A stretch of DNA of 64,000 bases, from positions 124,001 through 188,000 of the forward strand of contig PNAA01000036.1 of assembly GCA_003169975.1 (NCBI GenBank), given 5' to 3'. The notes beneath the pieces were generated by a model. It was not told the DNA's origin, did no database searches, and was given only the letters and a program-made list of their open reading frames with translations. The position numbers and the translations under genes are program-made. Within the stretch, counting starts at the first letter, position 1. Every line of letters begins with the position of its first letter. Below are positions 8,336-17,920 of this stretch, piece by piece. Origin of the DNA: Spartobacteria bacterium. Its GTDB lineage: Bacteria; Verrucomicrobiota; Verrucomicrobiia; Chthoniobacterales; UBA10450.

Positions 8336-10312
8336 ATGACGAAGCCCGAGTGGGATATAGACGCCGCAATCGCAACTTATAATGTTGAAGGTTGGGGCGA
8401 CGGTTATTTCTCCGTCAACCCCACCGGCAACGTCTGTGCAAAGCCATTGAAGGACGCGGGCGGCTCGATCGATTTGCTCGAAGTGGTGAACGAAGCGCGC
8501 GAGCGCGGGCTCGGCTTTCCGCTCGTCATCCGGTTCCAGGATTTGCTCCGTCACCGGGTGGAGACGGTCAATCGCGCCTTTCAGGCGGCGATGGAGGAGT
8601 TTGGTTATCGCAACGCATATCGCGGGGTGTTTCCGATCAAGGTCAACCAGTTGCGCGAAGTGATCGAGGAGATCGTCGATGCCGGGACGCCGTTTCACTT
8701 CGGGCTCGAAGCGGGAAGCAAACCGGAGTTGATCGCGGCCCTCGCGATGCACCAGGATCTCGACAGCCTCATCATCTGCAACGGTTACAAGGATCGCGCT
8801 TTCATTCGCACGGCAATGCTCGGCCGCCGGCTTGGCAAGTCGGTCATTATCGTGGTCGAAAAACTCGAAGAGCTGGAGCAGACGCTGCGCATCGCGAAGG
8901 AGATGGGGGTCGAGCCTTTCATCGGGATCCGCGTGCGGCTGCACAGCAAAGGCGCCGGAAAATGGACGACGAGCGGTGGCGAGAACGCGAAGTTTGGCCT
9001 GAGCACGACCAACCTCGTCACGGCCAGTGAGTTGCTGAAGGCGCACGGGCTCGCGCATTGCCTCAAGCTCGTCCACTTCCACGTCGGCTCGCAGGTGCCC
9101 GATATTTCCACGATCAAGCGCGCCGTCCGCGAAGCGGCGCGCTATTACGCGAAACTTTCGAAGATGGGTCATGAGCTTGGCTACCTCGATGTCGGCGGCG
9201 GACTCGGGGTCGATTACGATGGCTCGCGCACCAGCTTCGACAGCTCGACGAATTATTCGCTGCAGGAGTATTGCAACGACGTCGTTTACAACATCATGGA
9301 GGTCTGCGATTCCGAGGGCGTCGCCCATCCCGCGATCGTGAGCGAAGGCGGCCGCGCGATCGTGGCCCATCACTCTGTCCTGGTGGTCGAGGCCTTTGGT
9401 TCGATCGAGAAGGATGCGCACGCGCCGAAAATCGAGGCCACGCCCAGCGATCCGAAACCGCTGCGTGACATCATCGAGGTGAAACGCCTGCTGAAGCGCG
9501 GCAACCGGCTCGAAACATTGCACGACGCGCAGCAGATCAAGGAAGAGACGCAACAAATGTTCAATCTCGGGCTGCTCGATCTCGAGGCGAAAGCCAAGAT
9601 CGAGGCACTCTACTGGCACCTCGCGCGCCAGATCGTCAACCTGCACCGCGGCCTGAAATATGTGCCGGAGGAAGTGAAGGAACTCGAGACGTCGTTAGCC
9701 GATCAATACATCTGCAACTTCTCGATATTTCAATCGCTCCTCGACCACTGGGCGCTCGGCCAACTTTTCCCGATCATGCCGATCCATCGCCTCACCACGC
9801 CGCCCGAGCGCCACGGAACGCTGGTGGACATCACCTGCGATTCCGACGGGAAGATTAATAAGTTTACCGACTTGCAGGATGTGAAGGACACCCTGCCGAT
9901 GCACAAGATTATCCCGGGAGAGCTCTATTATCTCGGCGTTTTCCTCGTCGGTGCCTACCAGGACATCATGGGCGACCTGCACAATTTGTTTGGCCGCGTG
10001 ACGGAAGTGCACGTCTTCCTCGACGAAGATGAGGAATCGGGTTGGTACATCGAAGAGGTGATCGAAGGGAGCACGATCGGGCAGGTCCTGGCGCTGACGC
10101 AATGGGACAAGATCGAGTTGATGCGCCTGGTGAAGCTGCAGGTGGACGCCGCGATCAAGAGCGACCGGCTTAAGCCTAACGACGCGATGAAAATCCTGGC
10201 CGATTACGAGCGCGGTTTGCAGGGCTACACCTACCTCTCGCTCGACGGCGGGGCGGCGGCCAACGGCGCCCTCCCCGCTCCACCGCAGCTGGCGGCGACC
10301 TCGCAGGGTTAA
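8336..10312 (+). CDS. speA: Biosynthetic arginine decarboxylase
   Basis: PLP-dependent decarboxylation of arginine to agmatine, the first step of one polyamine route. The 658-residue product matches the long SpeA form. YRGVFPIKVNQ carries the PLP lysine (near residue 100), HFHVGSQ and DVGGGLGVDYDG are cofactor-binding motifs, and the C-terminal barrel contains ITCDSDGKI. The frame is open far upstream, but that part is antisense to the DUF151 gene; the real start is the ATG at 8336 (MTKPEWDIDAA). It converges with the GDSL esterase, with 22 bases between the stops. No speB is next to it. Confidence 0.95.
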   Translation: MTKPEWDIDAAIATYNVEGWGDGYFSVNPTGNVCAKPLKDAGGSIDLLEVVNEARERGLGFPLVIRFQDLLRHRVETVNRAFQAAMEEFGYRNAYRGVFPIKVNQLREVIEEIVDAGTPFHFGLEAGSKPELIAALAMHQDLDSLIICNGYKDRAFIRTAMLGRRLGKSVIIVVEKLEELEQTLRIAKEMGVEPFIGIRVRLHSKGAGKWTTSGGENAKFGLSTTNLVTASELLKAHGLAHCLKLVHFHVGSQVPDISTIKRAVREAARYYAKLSKMGHELGYLDVGGGLGVDYDGSRTSFDSSTNYSLQEYCNDVVYNIMEVCDSEGVAHPAIVSEGGRAIVAHHSVLVVEAFGSIEKDAHAPKIEATPSDPKPLRDIIEVKRLLKRGNRLETLHDAQQIKEETQQMFNLGLLDLEAKAKIEALYWHLARQIVNLHRGLKYVPEEVKELETSLADQYICNFSIFQSLLDHWALGQLFPIMPIHRLTTPPERHGTLVDITCDSDGKINKFTDLQDVKDTLPMHKIIPGELYYLGVFLVGAYQDIMGDLHNLFGRVTEVHVFLDEDEESGWYIEEVIEGSTIGQVLALTQWDKIELMRLVKLQVDAAIKSDRLKPNDAMKILADYERGLQGYTYLSLDGGAAANGALPAPPQLAATSQG

Positions 10313-10334
10313 CTTTTCAGCCGGGGCGACCTGG

Positions 10335-12086
10335 CTATTGCAGATTGTAAACTTCGACCAACGCCACGCCCGCGCCACCGTCTTTTCCGCGGACCACGGC
10401 GGTATAGCCGCCGGGCGTGAGCGAGCGGATGATCGCGGACTCGGCGTCGTTCGTCGGCGCGAGACCGGTCGACTGGATGAGCGCCTCCTGTGAATCGCGC
10501 CAGTTGTCGTCGCTCAGAATAATGGCGCCGTTGGCATCGTAAAGGTCGAGCGTCGGATCGGCCAGCGGGTTGGCGACACCGGCGGCGGCCAGCGAAGGTC
10601 CGATTGCCCTAACGACCACCGTATCGCTACCGCCGCCGCCGACAATGAAACCGGCGATCAAAACATTATCGCCGGTCTGGACCAGGCCGCGCGTGCTGGT
10701 GTTGGCAAGAGTGGATTGAGCTGTGGGATCGAGATCGTAGGCTTCCACCAACCCGATGCCCGTGCCGTTGTTTTTCCCCCGAAGAATGACCGTGTAGGTG
10801 CCTGGCGTGAGGGTGGCGACGATCGCCGATTCAAGATCGTTGGTCGGCGGGATGCCGGTCGCTTCGATCGCGCTCTCCTGCGAGTCTTTCCAATTGTCGT
10901 TGCTCATGATGAGCGCGCTGCCCTGATAAAGTTCCAGGGTCGGATCCGCCAGCGTGTTGCCGAGCGGAATGCCATTGATCGCGAGCGATGGACCGAGCCC
11001 CCTAACGATGACCTGTTTGGCTGCGCTCCCGGTGATAATGAGACCGCCGATCAGGACATTGTCGTCGGTGCCGACAGAGAGGCGCGCCGAGAGGTTGAGT
11101 GACTGGGCCGGAGGCAGCGCGGTGCCGTCCAGCAAATCGAAGGCCGCGGCCGCGATCTGGTAATGGCCGGCCGTCGTCGGATGAATGTCGTCCCAGAAGA
11201 GATATTGGTCCGGATTGACCGCCTGGAATTGCGCGCTGTCGCTGATGTTGACGAATCCGTAGTCCGCCGGGTTCGCGGCCAGCCGGTAAAACAGTCCGTA
11301 AATATCGAGCCGGTAAAGCGAGATCGTGATGGACTCGCCCGCAAGCGTGCTGACGGCAGTGTCGAGCTGGATGTTGAATTCCTGGCGATAAGCGGCCGAA
11401 GCCGCATTCAGCGCGGTGGCCTGCGCCACGTCGTCCTTGTAATTCGGGATGAGCCCGAGCGGCGGAACGTCGGGCACCAGGATATTGACGGCTCCGGCGC
11501 GCGCCAGTTGTTCAACCAAGCCGGCCACGCGCTGGGCGGTGGCGGTGACATTGGCCGAGCTGTCGTCATCAAAAAGATCGTTCCCGCCGCCCCAGACGAT
11601 GTAGAGCGCCGCCGGATCGACCGTGTGACTGCCGAGATAATCGTCCACCTGTTTGCCCAGGTTATCGATCGTGATCGTGTAGTCGCCGCCGATGAATGGG
11701 GCGGGATTCGAAATGACCGTCCGCTCGCTCGTGCCGCTCACGGTCGTCGCGCCACCGAAGGCGTAATCGTTGCCGCCATCAAGGCTGTTGCTGGCCGCCG
11801 ACAAGCCGAGGAACGTCTGGGCGAGTTGTTCGTGCCAGGTGCCAGCGTAGGTGTTGGAGCCTGGAAATGTATTGGCGCTGTTGGTGAAGCGACCGTCGCT
11901 GTAATCGAATACCAAGCTGGGGTAGCTGATGAAGAACTTGTCCTGGACCACGTGCTTGATGTTGCCGTCGTCCGAAAGGCTGTCGCCGAAGACGATGACC
12001 TTGCTGAACGCAGGAGCGCTTTGGGCCGCGATCCGGTCGGGTAAAAGCGCCAGCGCGACGACGAACAGGATGAGGCGGAAACCCAT
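10335..12086 (-). CDS. Secreted GDSL (SGNH) esterase/lipase with two C-terminal repeats
   Basis: A 583-residue exported hydrolase. The signal peptide (LILFVVALALL...AAQS) is followed by an SGNH domain: IVFGDSLSDDGN with the nucleophile Ser, GGGNDLFDD (block III), and WDDIHPTTAGH with the catalytic Asp and His (block V, about 300). Then come two tandem repeats of about 125 residues, each with DNVLIxGxI, a VVRAIGPSL/VIVRGLGPSL strand, DPTLxLY, NDNWxDSQE and a GxGxxLVEVYxL ending. These repeats occur in large secreted verrucomicrobial proteins and probably mediate surface attachment or sorting (inference). ATG at 12086 is right at the edge of a palindromic element; the frame upstream is antisense and overlaps rpsA. 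Confidence 0.85.
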   Translation of the reverse strand: MGFRLILFVVALALLPDRIAAQSAPAFSKVIVFGDSLSDDGNIKHVVQDKFFISYPSLVFDYSDGRFTNSANTFPGSNTYAGTWHEQLAQTFLGLSAASNSLDGGNDYAFGGATTVSGTSERTVISNPAPFIGGDYTITIDNLGKQVDDYLGSHTVDPAALYIVWGGGNDLFDDDSSANVTATAQRVAGLVEQLARAGAVNILVPDVPPLGLIPNYKDDVAQATALNAASAAYRQEFNIQLDTAVSTLAGESITISLYRLDIYGLFYRLAANPADYGFVNISDSAQFQAVNPDQYLFWDDIHPTTAGHYQIAAAAFDLLDGTALPPAQSLNLSARLSVGTDDNVLIGGLIITGSAAKQVIVRGLGPSLAINGIPLGNTLADPTLELYQGSALIMSNDNWKDSQESAIEATGIPPTNDLESAIVATLTPGTYTVILRGKNNGTGIGLVEAYDLDPTAQSTLANTSTRGLVQTGDNVLIAGFIVGGGGSDTVVVRAIGPSLAAAGVANPLADPTLDLYDANGAIILSDDNWRDSQEALIQSTGLAPTNDAESAIIRSLTPGGYTAVVRGKDGGAGVALVEVYNLQ

Positions 12087-12187
12087 GTAAACGTTTCGCT
12101 CTGCGAAACGCGGGTGTCGAGGTGGAATGTTCTGCCTCAAGCCGAGCTTGGTCTCCACGCTTCGCAGAGCGAAGCGTCTACCGCACG
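12087..12187. repeat. Palindromic element, family A
   Basis: Begins TGTAAACGTTTCGC and ends GCAGAGCGAAGCGTCTAC, so the TGTAGACGC-type ends are kept with changes. The subrepeat GCTTCGCAGAGCGAAGC is the complement of the one in the copy at 72-184. It fills the space between rpsA and the esterase gene, whose leader and ribosome-binding region therefore lie in the element. Confidence 0.7.
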
Positions 12188-12198
12188 AAGCGTCTTCG

Positions 12199-13881
12199 CT
12201 ACTTCTTCTTGCCTTCGCCGGGACGATAATCTTCCTCGGCCGCCTCGAACGCCTTCTCGAGCCCGACCATATCTTCGCCGGGACGCAGGTTATCGAACGC
12301 TTCCGATTCACGCCGGAGTTCTTCCTCGGAATAATTCGCGGCCTTGATCGAGAGACCGATGCGGCGCTCAACCTTGTCGACCTTGATGACGCGCGCTTCG
12401 ACCTCCTGGCCGACCTTGAGCACATCTTTCACTTTCGCGACGTGATCTTCGCTCAGTTGCGAGATGTGGACGAGGCCATCGATGTCGTCCTGCAACTGCA
12501 CAAAGGCACCGAAGCTGGCCAGTTTCGTCACCTTGCCGGTGACGAGATCGCCGATCTTGTATTTCTCGTCGATGTTCTTCCACGGATCGTCGCTCAGCTG
12601 TTTGATGCCGAGGCTGATGCGCTGGTTGGTCTTGTCGATGTCGATCACTTCCGCCTCGACTTCGTCGTTCTTTTTGAAGACCTCCATCGGGTGATTGATC
12701 TTACGCGTCCAGCTCAAATCCGAGACGTGAATCATGCCATCGATGCCGTCCTCGAGTTCCACGAAGGCGCCGTACGCGGTCATGTTGCGGATCTGGCCTT
12801 TGACGCGGCTGCCGATGGTGAATTTCTTCTCGATCTCATCCCACGGATTGGGCTCGAGCTGGCGCAGGCCTAACGAAATCTTCTGCTCTTCCTTGTTAAC
12901 GCCGAGGACGACGGCTTCAACTTCCTGGCCGACGGTGAGGATGTCCGACGGGCGCATGATGCGCTTCGTCCAGGACAATTCGGAGACGTGAATGAGGCCT
13001 TCGACGCCTTCTTCCAATTCCACGAACGCGCCATACGGAACGAGGTTGGTGATTTTGCCTTTGACCTTTTGCCCGGCCGGAAAGCGCTCTTCGATCTGGT
13101 CCCACGGATTTTTCTGCGTCTGTTTCAGGCCTAACGAAACGCGCTCTTTTTCTTTGTTGATGTCGAGGACGAGCACTTCGAGCTGCTGGCCGACCTTGAG
13201 CAATTCGCTCGGGTGGCCGAGCCGGCCCCACGTCATGTCGGTGATATGCAAAAGGCCGTCCATCCCGCCGAGGTCGATAAACGCGCCGAAGTCGGTCAGG
13301 TTCTTGACCGCGCCCGACACCGTGTCGCCGACGTTGACACCCTCGAGAAATTTTTGGCGTTTCTCGCTCCGCTCCTGCTCGATCAATTCACGCCGGCTGA
13401 GAACGACGTTTTTCCGGTCGTCGTTGATCTTAACGATCTTAAAATCGTAGGTATTCCCGACAAACTGCTGGAGATCGCGCGGCGGGATGATATCGATCTG
13501 CGAAGCCGGCAGGAACGCTTCGACGCCGATGTTCACCATCAGGCCGCCTTTTACGACAGACTTCACTTTGCCCTTGATCAAGCCGTCTCCGGCAAAGACC
13601 TGGGCAATCTTGTTCCAATTCTGGCGATAGGCAGCCTTTTCCTTCGAAAGGACGACCATGCCCTCGTCGTTCTCGAGACGCTCGAGAAGCACTTCAACCT
13701 CATCCCCCACTTCGAGCGACTCGATGTCGTCGAACTCCGCCGTCGGGATCACGCCCTCCGACTTGTAGCCGATATCCACGAGCACTTCGCGTGGCCGGAT
13801 TTCCAGAATGCGCCCCTTCACAATGCTGCCTTCTTTGAAGTCGGGCATCGACTTCGACATCATATCCTGCATTTGCAACAT
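12199..13881 (-). CDS. rpsA: 30S ribosomal protein S1
   Basis: Binds mRNA and helps the 30S subunit start translation. The 560-residue protein consists of six S1 (OB-fold) domains, seen as repeated GxVxxxxxxGxFVxL blocks with GLLHITDMTWGR, GLIHVSELSWTK, GMIHVSDLSWTR and GLVHISQLSEDH; the first two are degenerate, as is normal. The C-terminal tail is basic (GEGKKK). The ATG at 13881 follows an AGGAG-type ribosome-binding sequence about 12 bases upstream. Repeated VSLGLKQ/ISLGLRQ segments contain the dispersed octamer at 12869 and 13130. Confidence 0.96.
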   Translation of the reverse strand: MLQMQDMMSKSMPDFKEGSIVKGRILEIRPREVLVDIGYKSEGVIPTAEFDDIESLEVGDEVEVLLERLENDEGMVVLSKEKAAYRQNWNKIAQVFAGDGLIKGKVKSVVKGGLMVNIGVEAFLPASQIDIIPPRDLQQFVGNTYDFKIVKINDDRKNVVLSRRELIEQERSEKRQKFLEGVNVGDTVSGAVKNLTDFGAFIDLGGMDGLLHITDMTWGRLGHPSELLKVGQQLEVLVLDINKEKERVSLGLKQTQKNPWDQIEERFPAGQKVKGKITNLVPYGAFVELEEGVEGLIHVSELSWTKRIMRPSDILTVGQEVEAVVLGVNKEEQKISLGLRQLEPNPWDEIEKKFTIGSRVKGQIRNMTAYGAFVELEDGIDGMIHVSDLSWTRKINHPMEVFKKNDEVEAEVIDIDKTNQRISLGIKQLSDDPWKNIDEKYKIGDLVTGKVTKLASFGAFVQLQDDIDGLVHISQLSEDHVAKVKDVLKVGQEVEARVIKVDKVERRIGLSIKAANYSEEELRRESEAFDNLRPGEDMVGLEKAFEAAEEDYRPGEGKKK

Positions 13882-14049
13882 AAACGGTGGGCTCTCCTGG
13901 TGACGCGGGTCGGTGTTAAAATCAGGCGGCGACTATCGCCGACTGCTCCCGCACGAGGGGATGGAAGCTAGCCACGTTCCGGCTTGCGGTCAACCGGCAC
14001 CAGAACGTGATTGATCCCCGGTGTCACCCCGTTTAGCTTCGCCCCGTCT

Positions 14050-14388
14050 ATGAGTTGGAGCACCAGTGAAGCCATGACCGACCCGGCGATTCGCGAGCCG
14101 ATGTCTTTTCGTTCGGAGTTTAAGTTCCTCCTGCGGGATATTCCCGTCGAGATCACGCTGCGCCTATACAAACCGATTCACTCAAGCACGATCGTCGTCC
14201 GGCGCAGCCATCTGATATCGGTCCCGGGTTTGGAAAGGCCGGAGCAAGCAAGCGGCGAGGATCAGACAGAAGACGGCGAAGTCCTCCAAAGCGTCATCAG
14301 CGAATTCGTTTCCGTCTACAATGCGGCTATCGCCAAGGGCTTGAAGCCCGACGCCTCCTGGTTACAGCAAGATCCCGGGTTCCGCTGA
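14050..14388 (+). CDS. Hypothetical protein
   Basis: A 112-residue soluble protein with no signal peptide, membrane segment or family I recognise. It has a basic middle (SSTIVVRRSHLI) and an acidic stretch before a probable helix (VLQSVISEFVSVYNAAIAKG). The ATG at 14050 (MSWSTSE) is preferred; an earlier in-frame ATG at 14011 would lie in the rpsA promoter region. It sits 20 bases upstream of the thioredoxin-like gene, so the two may be co-transcribed. Coding is likely but not certain. Confidence 0.6.
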   Translation: MSWSTSEAMTDPAIREPMSFRSEFKFLLRDIPVEITLRLYKPIHSSTIVVRRSHLISVPGLERPEQASGEDQTEDGEVLQSVISEFVSVYNAAIAKGLKPDASWLQQDPGFR

Positions 14389-14408
14389 AATCGCTCGGTC
14401 AACTCCGG

Positions 14409-14894
14409 ATGAAAAAACTTTGCATCTTCTTTCTCGCTGCGGCGTTCTTTTCCTCTCCCCAGCTGGCGGCGTCACCAGCCGAAACGCAAGTCGCCGAAGC
14501 GATCAAAGCGCCGGGTCTTATGGTGGTCCACCTCTGGGCGCCGTGGTGTTCCAATTGCCAGGCTGAACTCAAGAGCGGCGGCTGGGCGAAGGCCGTGAAG
14601 GACAATCCCGGGGTAAAATTCTATTTCGTCTCCGTCTGGAACGGTGGCGAAGACGGCCGCGCCGTGCTCACGAAGTACGAGATCGCGCAGCAGCCTAACG
14701 TCACCATTCTGGCCGATCCCGGTCCGCGGGGCGCCGCCCATATCAAGTTGTTTGCCGGTCTGCCCTTGAGCTGGATTCCCACCACCTGGATCTTCAAAGG
14801 CGGCGACCTCCGCTACGCCTTGAACTACGGAGAAATCCGTTTCCCTGTCCTGCAACAATTCGTCACCGACAGCAACTCGGATTGGGAACACTGA
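14409..14894 (+). CDS. Exported thioredoxin-like protein
   Basis: 161 residues with a signal peptide (IFFLAAAFFSSPQLAASP) and a thioredoxin fold. The active-site motif is WAPWCSNC, which keeps both cysteines of CxxC, followed by a usual central sheet and the cis-Pro region (IPTTWIFKGG). It probably acts in thiol exchange outside the cytoplasmic membrane. It lies just upstream of rpsB on the same strand, with 91 bases between; a functional tie to ribosomal genes is unlikely. Confidence 0.85.
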   Translation: MKKLCIFFLAAAFFSSPQLAASPAETQVAEAIKAPGLMVVHLWAPWCSNCQAELKSGGWAKAVKDNPGVKFYFVSVWNGGEDGRAVLTKYEIAQQPNVTILADPGPRGAAHIKLFAGLPLSWIPTTWIFKGGDLRYALNYGEIRFPVLQQFVTDSNSDWEH

Positions 14895-14985
14895 CGCTTT
14901 CCCGGGCCAAATTGAAGTTGCGGGAGCAAGGTGGGTGTAGCATCTTCCCCGTCCGCTGGGCCGGTTCGGCCGGCGCCTCTTAACT

Positions 14986-15717
14986 ATGTCAAACACGATC
15001 GAACTAGTGCCCGAGTTGCTCGAAGCGGGCGTCCATTTTGGCCACCAGACGAAGCGCTGGAATCCGAAAATGAAGCCGTTCATTTTCGAGAAGCGCAACG
15101 CGATTTACATCATCAACCTCGATGAAACGGTCAAGCAACTCCAGCGGGCGTCCGATTTCCTGCGCGAAGTGGCGCAGCGCGGCGGGAAGATTCTTTTCGT
15201 CGGCTGCAAGAAGCAGGCCCAGGAAGCAGTCAAGGAAGCGGCCGTGGCCTGCGGACAATTTTACGTCAACCAGCGCTGGCTCGGCGGCACCCTGACGAAC
15301 CTCACCACGATCCGGAAGAGCATCGGCCGCTTGAAATACATCGAGGAGATCGAAGCCTCGCCCGATTACAAAAAAATGGGCAAACAGGAACTCGCGGCCT
15401 TGAATCGCGAGGCTGCCAAACTGCGCCGCAACCTCGAAGGCATTCTCGAAATGTCGCAACTCCCCGACGCGTTGATCATCATCGACACCACGCGCGAGCA
15501 GAATGCCGTCAACGAAGCGCGCCGGCTTTCCATCCCGACTGTCGCGATCGTCGATACGAACGCCGATCCGGAGATTATCGACTACCCGATTCCCGGGAAC
15601 GACGACGCCATCCGGGCCATCCGCGTCATGCTGCAAAAGCTCGTCGACGCAATCGTCTCGGCCAGCGGCGAAGCACGTCTGCGCGAGGAAGTCGAGATGG
15701 CTGGCATCTCGGCCTAA
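14986..15717 (+). CDS. rpsB: 30S ribosomal protein S2
   Basis: Small-subunit protein needed for S1 binding. 243 residues, the normal length. The family motifs LLEAGVHFGHQTKRWNPKM, QRWLGGTLTN and VAIVDTNADP are present. It is followed 79 bases later by tsf, the conserved rpsB-tsf order. The stop TAA is inside one copy of the dispersed octamer (15713). Confidence 0.97.
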   Translation: MSNTIELVPELLEAGVHFGHQTKRWNPKMKPFIFEKRNAIYIINLDETVKQLQRASDFLREVAQRGGKILFVGCKKQAQEAVKEAAVACGQFYVNQRWLGGTLTNLTTIRKSIGRLKYIEEIEASPDYKKMGKQELAALNREAAKLRRNLEGILEMSQLPDALIIIDTTREQNAVNEARRLSIPTVAIVDTNADPEIIDYPIPGNDDAIRAIRVMLQKLVDAIVSASGEARLREEVEMAGISA

Positions 15718-15796
15718 CGACGCCAATCCAGGGTTGCCGGCGGCGAGGTGCGAGACCCTCGCTCCCCGAATTCTCATTCAACACTCAACTTTCTTC

Positions 15797-16426
15797 ATGG
15801 AAATAGATCCCCAACTCGTCAAGCAACTCCGCGGGAAAACCAACGCGGGCTTTATGGATTGCAAACGGGCCCTCGCCGAGGCCGGGGGCGATCTCGACAA
15901 GGCCGAAACGCTGTTGCGTACCAAGGGTATTGCGGGCGCGAGCAAGAAATCCTCCCGCGCCACCAAAGAAGGTATCGTCGCCTCCTACATTCATCTGCAG
16001 GGCAAAGTCGGCGTCCTCGTCGAGGTAAACTGCGAGACCGATTTCGTCGCGAAAAACGATGGCTTCCGTGCGTTTGTGAAAGACATCACACTCCACATCG
16101 CCGCCGCGCAACCGCTCTATGTCAGTCGCGATGAAGTCCCGGCCGCCACGATTGAATCCGAGCGCGCGATTTATGCCCAGCAGGTGAAAGGCAAACCAGA
16201 ATACGTGACCGCGAAGATCGTGGAAGGAAAACTCGACAAATTTTACAGCACCGTCTGTCTGCTCGAACAAGGCTTCATCAAGAATCCCGACCAGACGATC
16301 AAGGAGTTGGTCGCGTCGAAGATCGCCGAGATCGGCGAGAACATCGTCATTCGGCGCTTTACCCGCTACTCTGTCGGGGAACCTCTCAGCCACGAATCTC
16401 CTCCCTCGCCAGCCGCGGAAGGATAA
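15797..16426 (+). CDS. tsf: Elongation factor Ts (short form)
   Basis: Nucleotide exchange factor for EF-Tu. The N-terminal UBA-like domain has LRGKTNAGFMDCKRALAEAG, and the core contains VEVNCETDFVAKND. At 209 residues it is the short form, ending soon after the first core subdomain with QTIKELVASKIAEIGENIVIRR-type sequence, plus a proline/serine tail. ATG at 15797 is set by homology; the longer frame upstream overlaps the rpsB gene. pyrH and frr, which often follow, are absent; a convergent gene comes next. Confidence 0.96.
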   Translation: MEIDPQLVKQLRGKTNAGFMDCKRALAEAGGDLDKAETLLRTKGIAGASKKSSRATKEGIVASYIHLQGKVGVLVEVNCETDFVAKNDGFRAFVKDITLHIAAAQPLYVSRDEVPAATIESERAIYAQQVKGKPEYVTAKIVEGKLDKFYSTVCLLEQGFIKNPDQTIKELVASKIAEIGENIVIRRFTRYSVGEPLSHESPPSPAAEG

Positions 16427-16481
16427 CGCAACCTGGCTAGCATCGCGCGGGGGGAAGCGATTAAAGCAGAACGCCGGCGCG

Positions 16482-16521
16482 AAAAAAACCGCCCAACCGA
16501 CGTTCTCACGTCGGCGGGCGG
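16482..16521 (-). terminator. Intrinsic terminator for the 16550-17920 gene
   Basis: Read on the minus strand, a GC-rich hairpin (arms CCGCCC plus CCGACG pairing with CGTCGG plus GGGCGG, six-base loop) is followed by seven T. It lies 29 bases past the stop of the minus-strand gene and between two convergent genes. Confidence 0.8.
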
Positions 16522-16549
16522 GCACTCGCAACCGAAGTCTTACTAATCG

Positions 16550-17920
16550 TTAGGGGCTGGTCGGCGGCACCTCTGGGATAAAGGTAAACGGCGGAACCTG
16601 GGGCAGGGCCGGCGGAGGTCCTTCTGCGGGGGCTTGCGCTTCCTCTGTGCCTTCCCCTGGAATGTCTTTGCCATCGAAGACGTCCTTGCCGTCCATCGCT
16701 TCTTTCCCGTCAGTCATTTGCTCACCTTCGGCGTTCTTCGTGGCCGCGGCATGCTTCGAAACGCCAAACGCCGCGACTTGCGCGATGGAGAATGCCTCGC
16801 CCTGCGCGTTTGCGGGATGCCATTTCAACATCACATAACGACCAACCACCTCCGGAAAATCAACCGAAGCGCGACCCTCGCCCGTGCTAACCGCGGAGCC
16901 CACCGGTTTCAATCCGGCGAATGCCTTTTCGCTAATCTTCAATGAAGCCGGCAGATCCGCCGCCTGGGAAACATTCGCAACCTGCTGTACGCTGGTTTCA
17001 TCCGACTGCGCGCTCTCGTTAGGCGTCCCCATCGGAAGGCTGCGCAGCACATAGAAATCGACGCCCCCTGGCTGCGAAGCGTAGATGGCCGAGAGGCGGC
17101 TGAGATTGCGTTCCCGGCCAAGGTCGATCACGGCGGTAGGCGCGGCGTCGCCGATCGCGAATTTGTAGGCGGTGGCAGGCTGGTCATCGATCATGTTGTT
17201 GGCCTGCGTGACATCGCCCGAGCTGACGTACAAGGCGCGTGCCTTCGCATGGAGATCGCTGAAGTTGAAATTGATCAGGGCAAAACTCGGAGAATTTTCT
17301 GCGAAGCTGACTTTGCGTGGCCGCGGCATGGTGAAATCTGAGAGCGCCGGCGTGGCGTAGACCCCGAACGCGGCAATGCGACCCGGACGAGTGATCTTGA
17401 AGTTCAGCCTAACGTATTTCGCCTCGCCCGGGCCGATCTTGGCCGCAACCGCGCCAAGCGAGAGCGCGTTTCTTCCGACGGCGTGCCATTCGGGGCTGTT
17501 GCTCGGCACGTCGGCACTGGAGACCGCGACCGCAAAGTCACCCTGGGCGCCGTCGTTACGGAAGGAAATGCTCTGAATATTTTCTATGTTCGAGAGCGAT
17601 ACCAGAATGCTTGAAGCACCCGCCGGAAGTTGATAGCCAGTCGTCGGATCGTCGCAGAGCAGGGCGGCCACCGAAGTGTTTTGATCCTGGCCATTCGAGC
17701 TGAGCTGTAACTTCGCGAGCGAGCTGCTCTGCGGCATCGCCTTCACCGCCGCTCCGAAATGGTAACGCGCCAGGTTCTCCGGATAGGCGGGCGCCTGCCG
17801 AACGGTTAGCGGCGGCGCCTTCTGAAGGACGACATCAGCGGCGTGCCCGAGTGATGGAGCAGCCAAGAAAGCGCAAAAAGAAACGCGCGTTAAAAAGGAG
17901 GATACATTACGAAGTTTCAT
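16550..17920 (-). CDS. Secreted protein with discoidin-like domains
   Basis: 456 residues with a signal peptide (SFCAFLAAPSLGHAAD). Two segments (about 75-200 and 220-375) each follow the pattern of a galactose-binding/F5-8-type-C-like fold: a DDPTTGYQL or DDQPATAYKF motif, a region of hydrophobic strands, and an end strand KYVRLNFKI...AAFGVYA or RYVMLKWHP...AAFGVSK. No catalytic motif is seen, so carbohydrate or surface binding is the best guess. The C-terminus is odd: three imperfect DGKxxxDGKD repeats, then a proline-rich tail. ATG at 17920 is preceded by GGAAAT. The stop codon lies in a copy of the octamer. Confidence 0.7.
   Translation of the reverse strand: MKLRNVSSFLTRVSFCAFLAAPSLGHAADVVLQKAPPLTVRQAPAYPENLARYHFGAAVKAMPQSSSLAKLQLSSNGQDQNTSVAALLCDDPTTGYQLPAGASSILVSLSNIENIQSISFRNDGAQGDFAVAVSSADVPSNSPEWHAVGRNALSLGAVAAKIGPGEAKYVRLNFKITRPGRIAAFGVYATPALSDFTMPRPRKVSFAENSPSFALINFNFSDLHAKARALYVSSGDVTQANNMIDDQPATAYKFAIGDAAPTAVIDLGRERNLSRLSAIYASQPGGVDFYVLRSLPMGTPNESAQSDETSVQQVANVSQAADLPASLKISEKAFAGLKPVGSAVSTGEGRASVDFPEVVGRYVMLKWHPANAQGEAFSIAQVAAFGVSKHAAATKNAEGEQMTDGKEAMDGKDVFDGKDIPGEGTEEAQAPAEGPPPALPQVPPFTFIPEVPPTSP

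Noticed and set aside
12087-12425. N-terminal extension of the GDSL esterase frame
   Set aside because: It runs through a palindromic element and into rpsA; the signal peptide starts at 12086.
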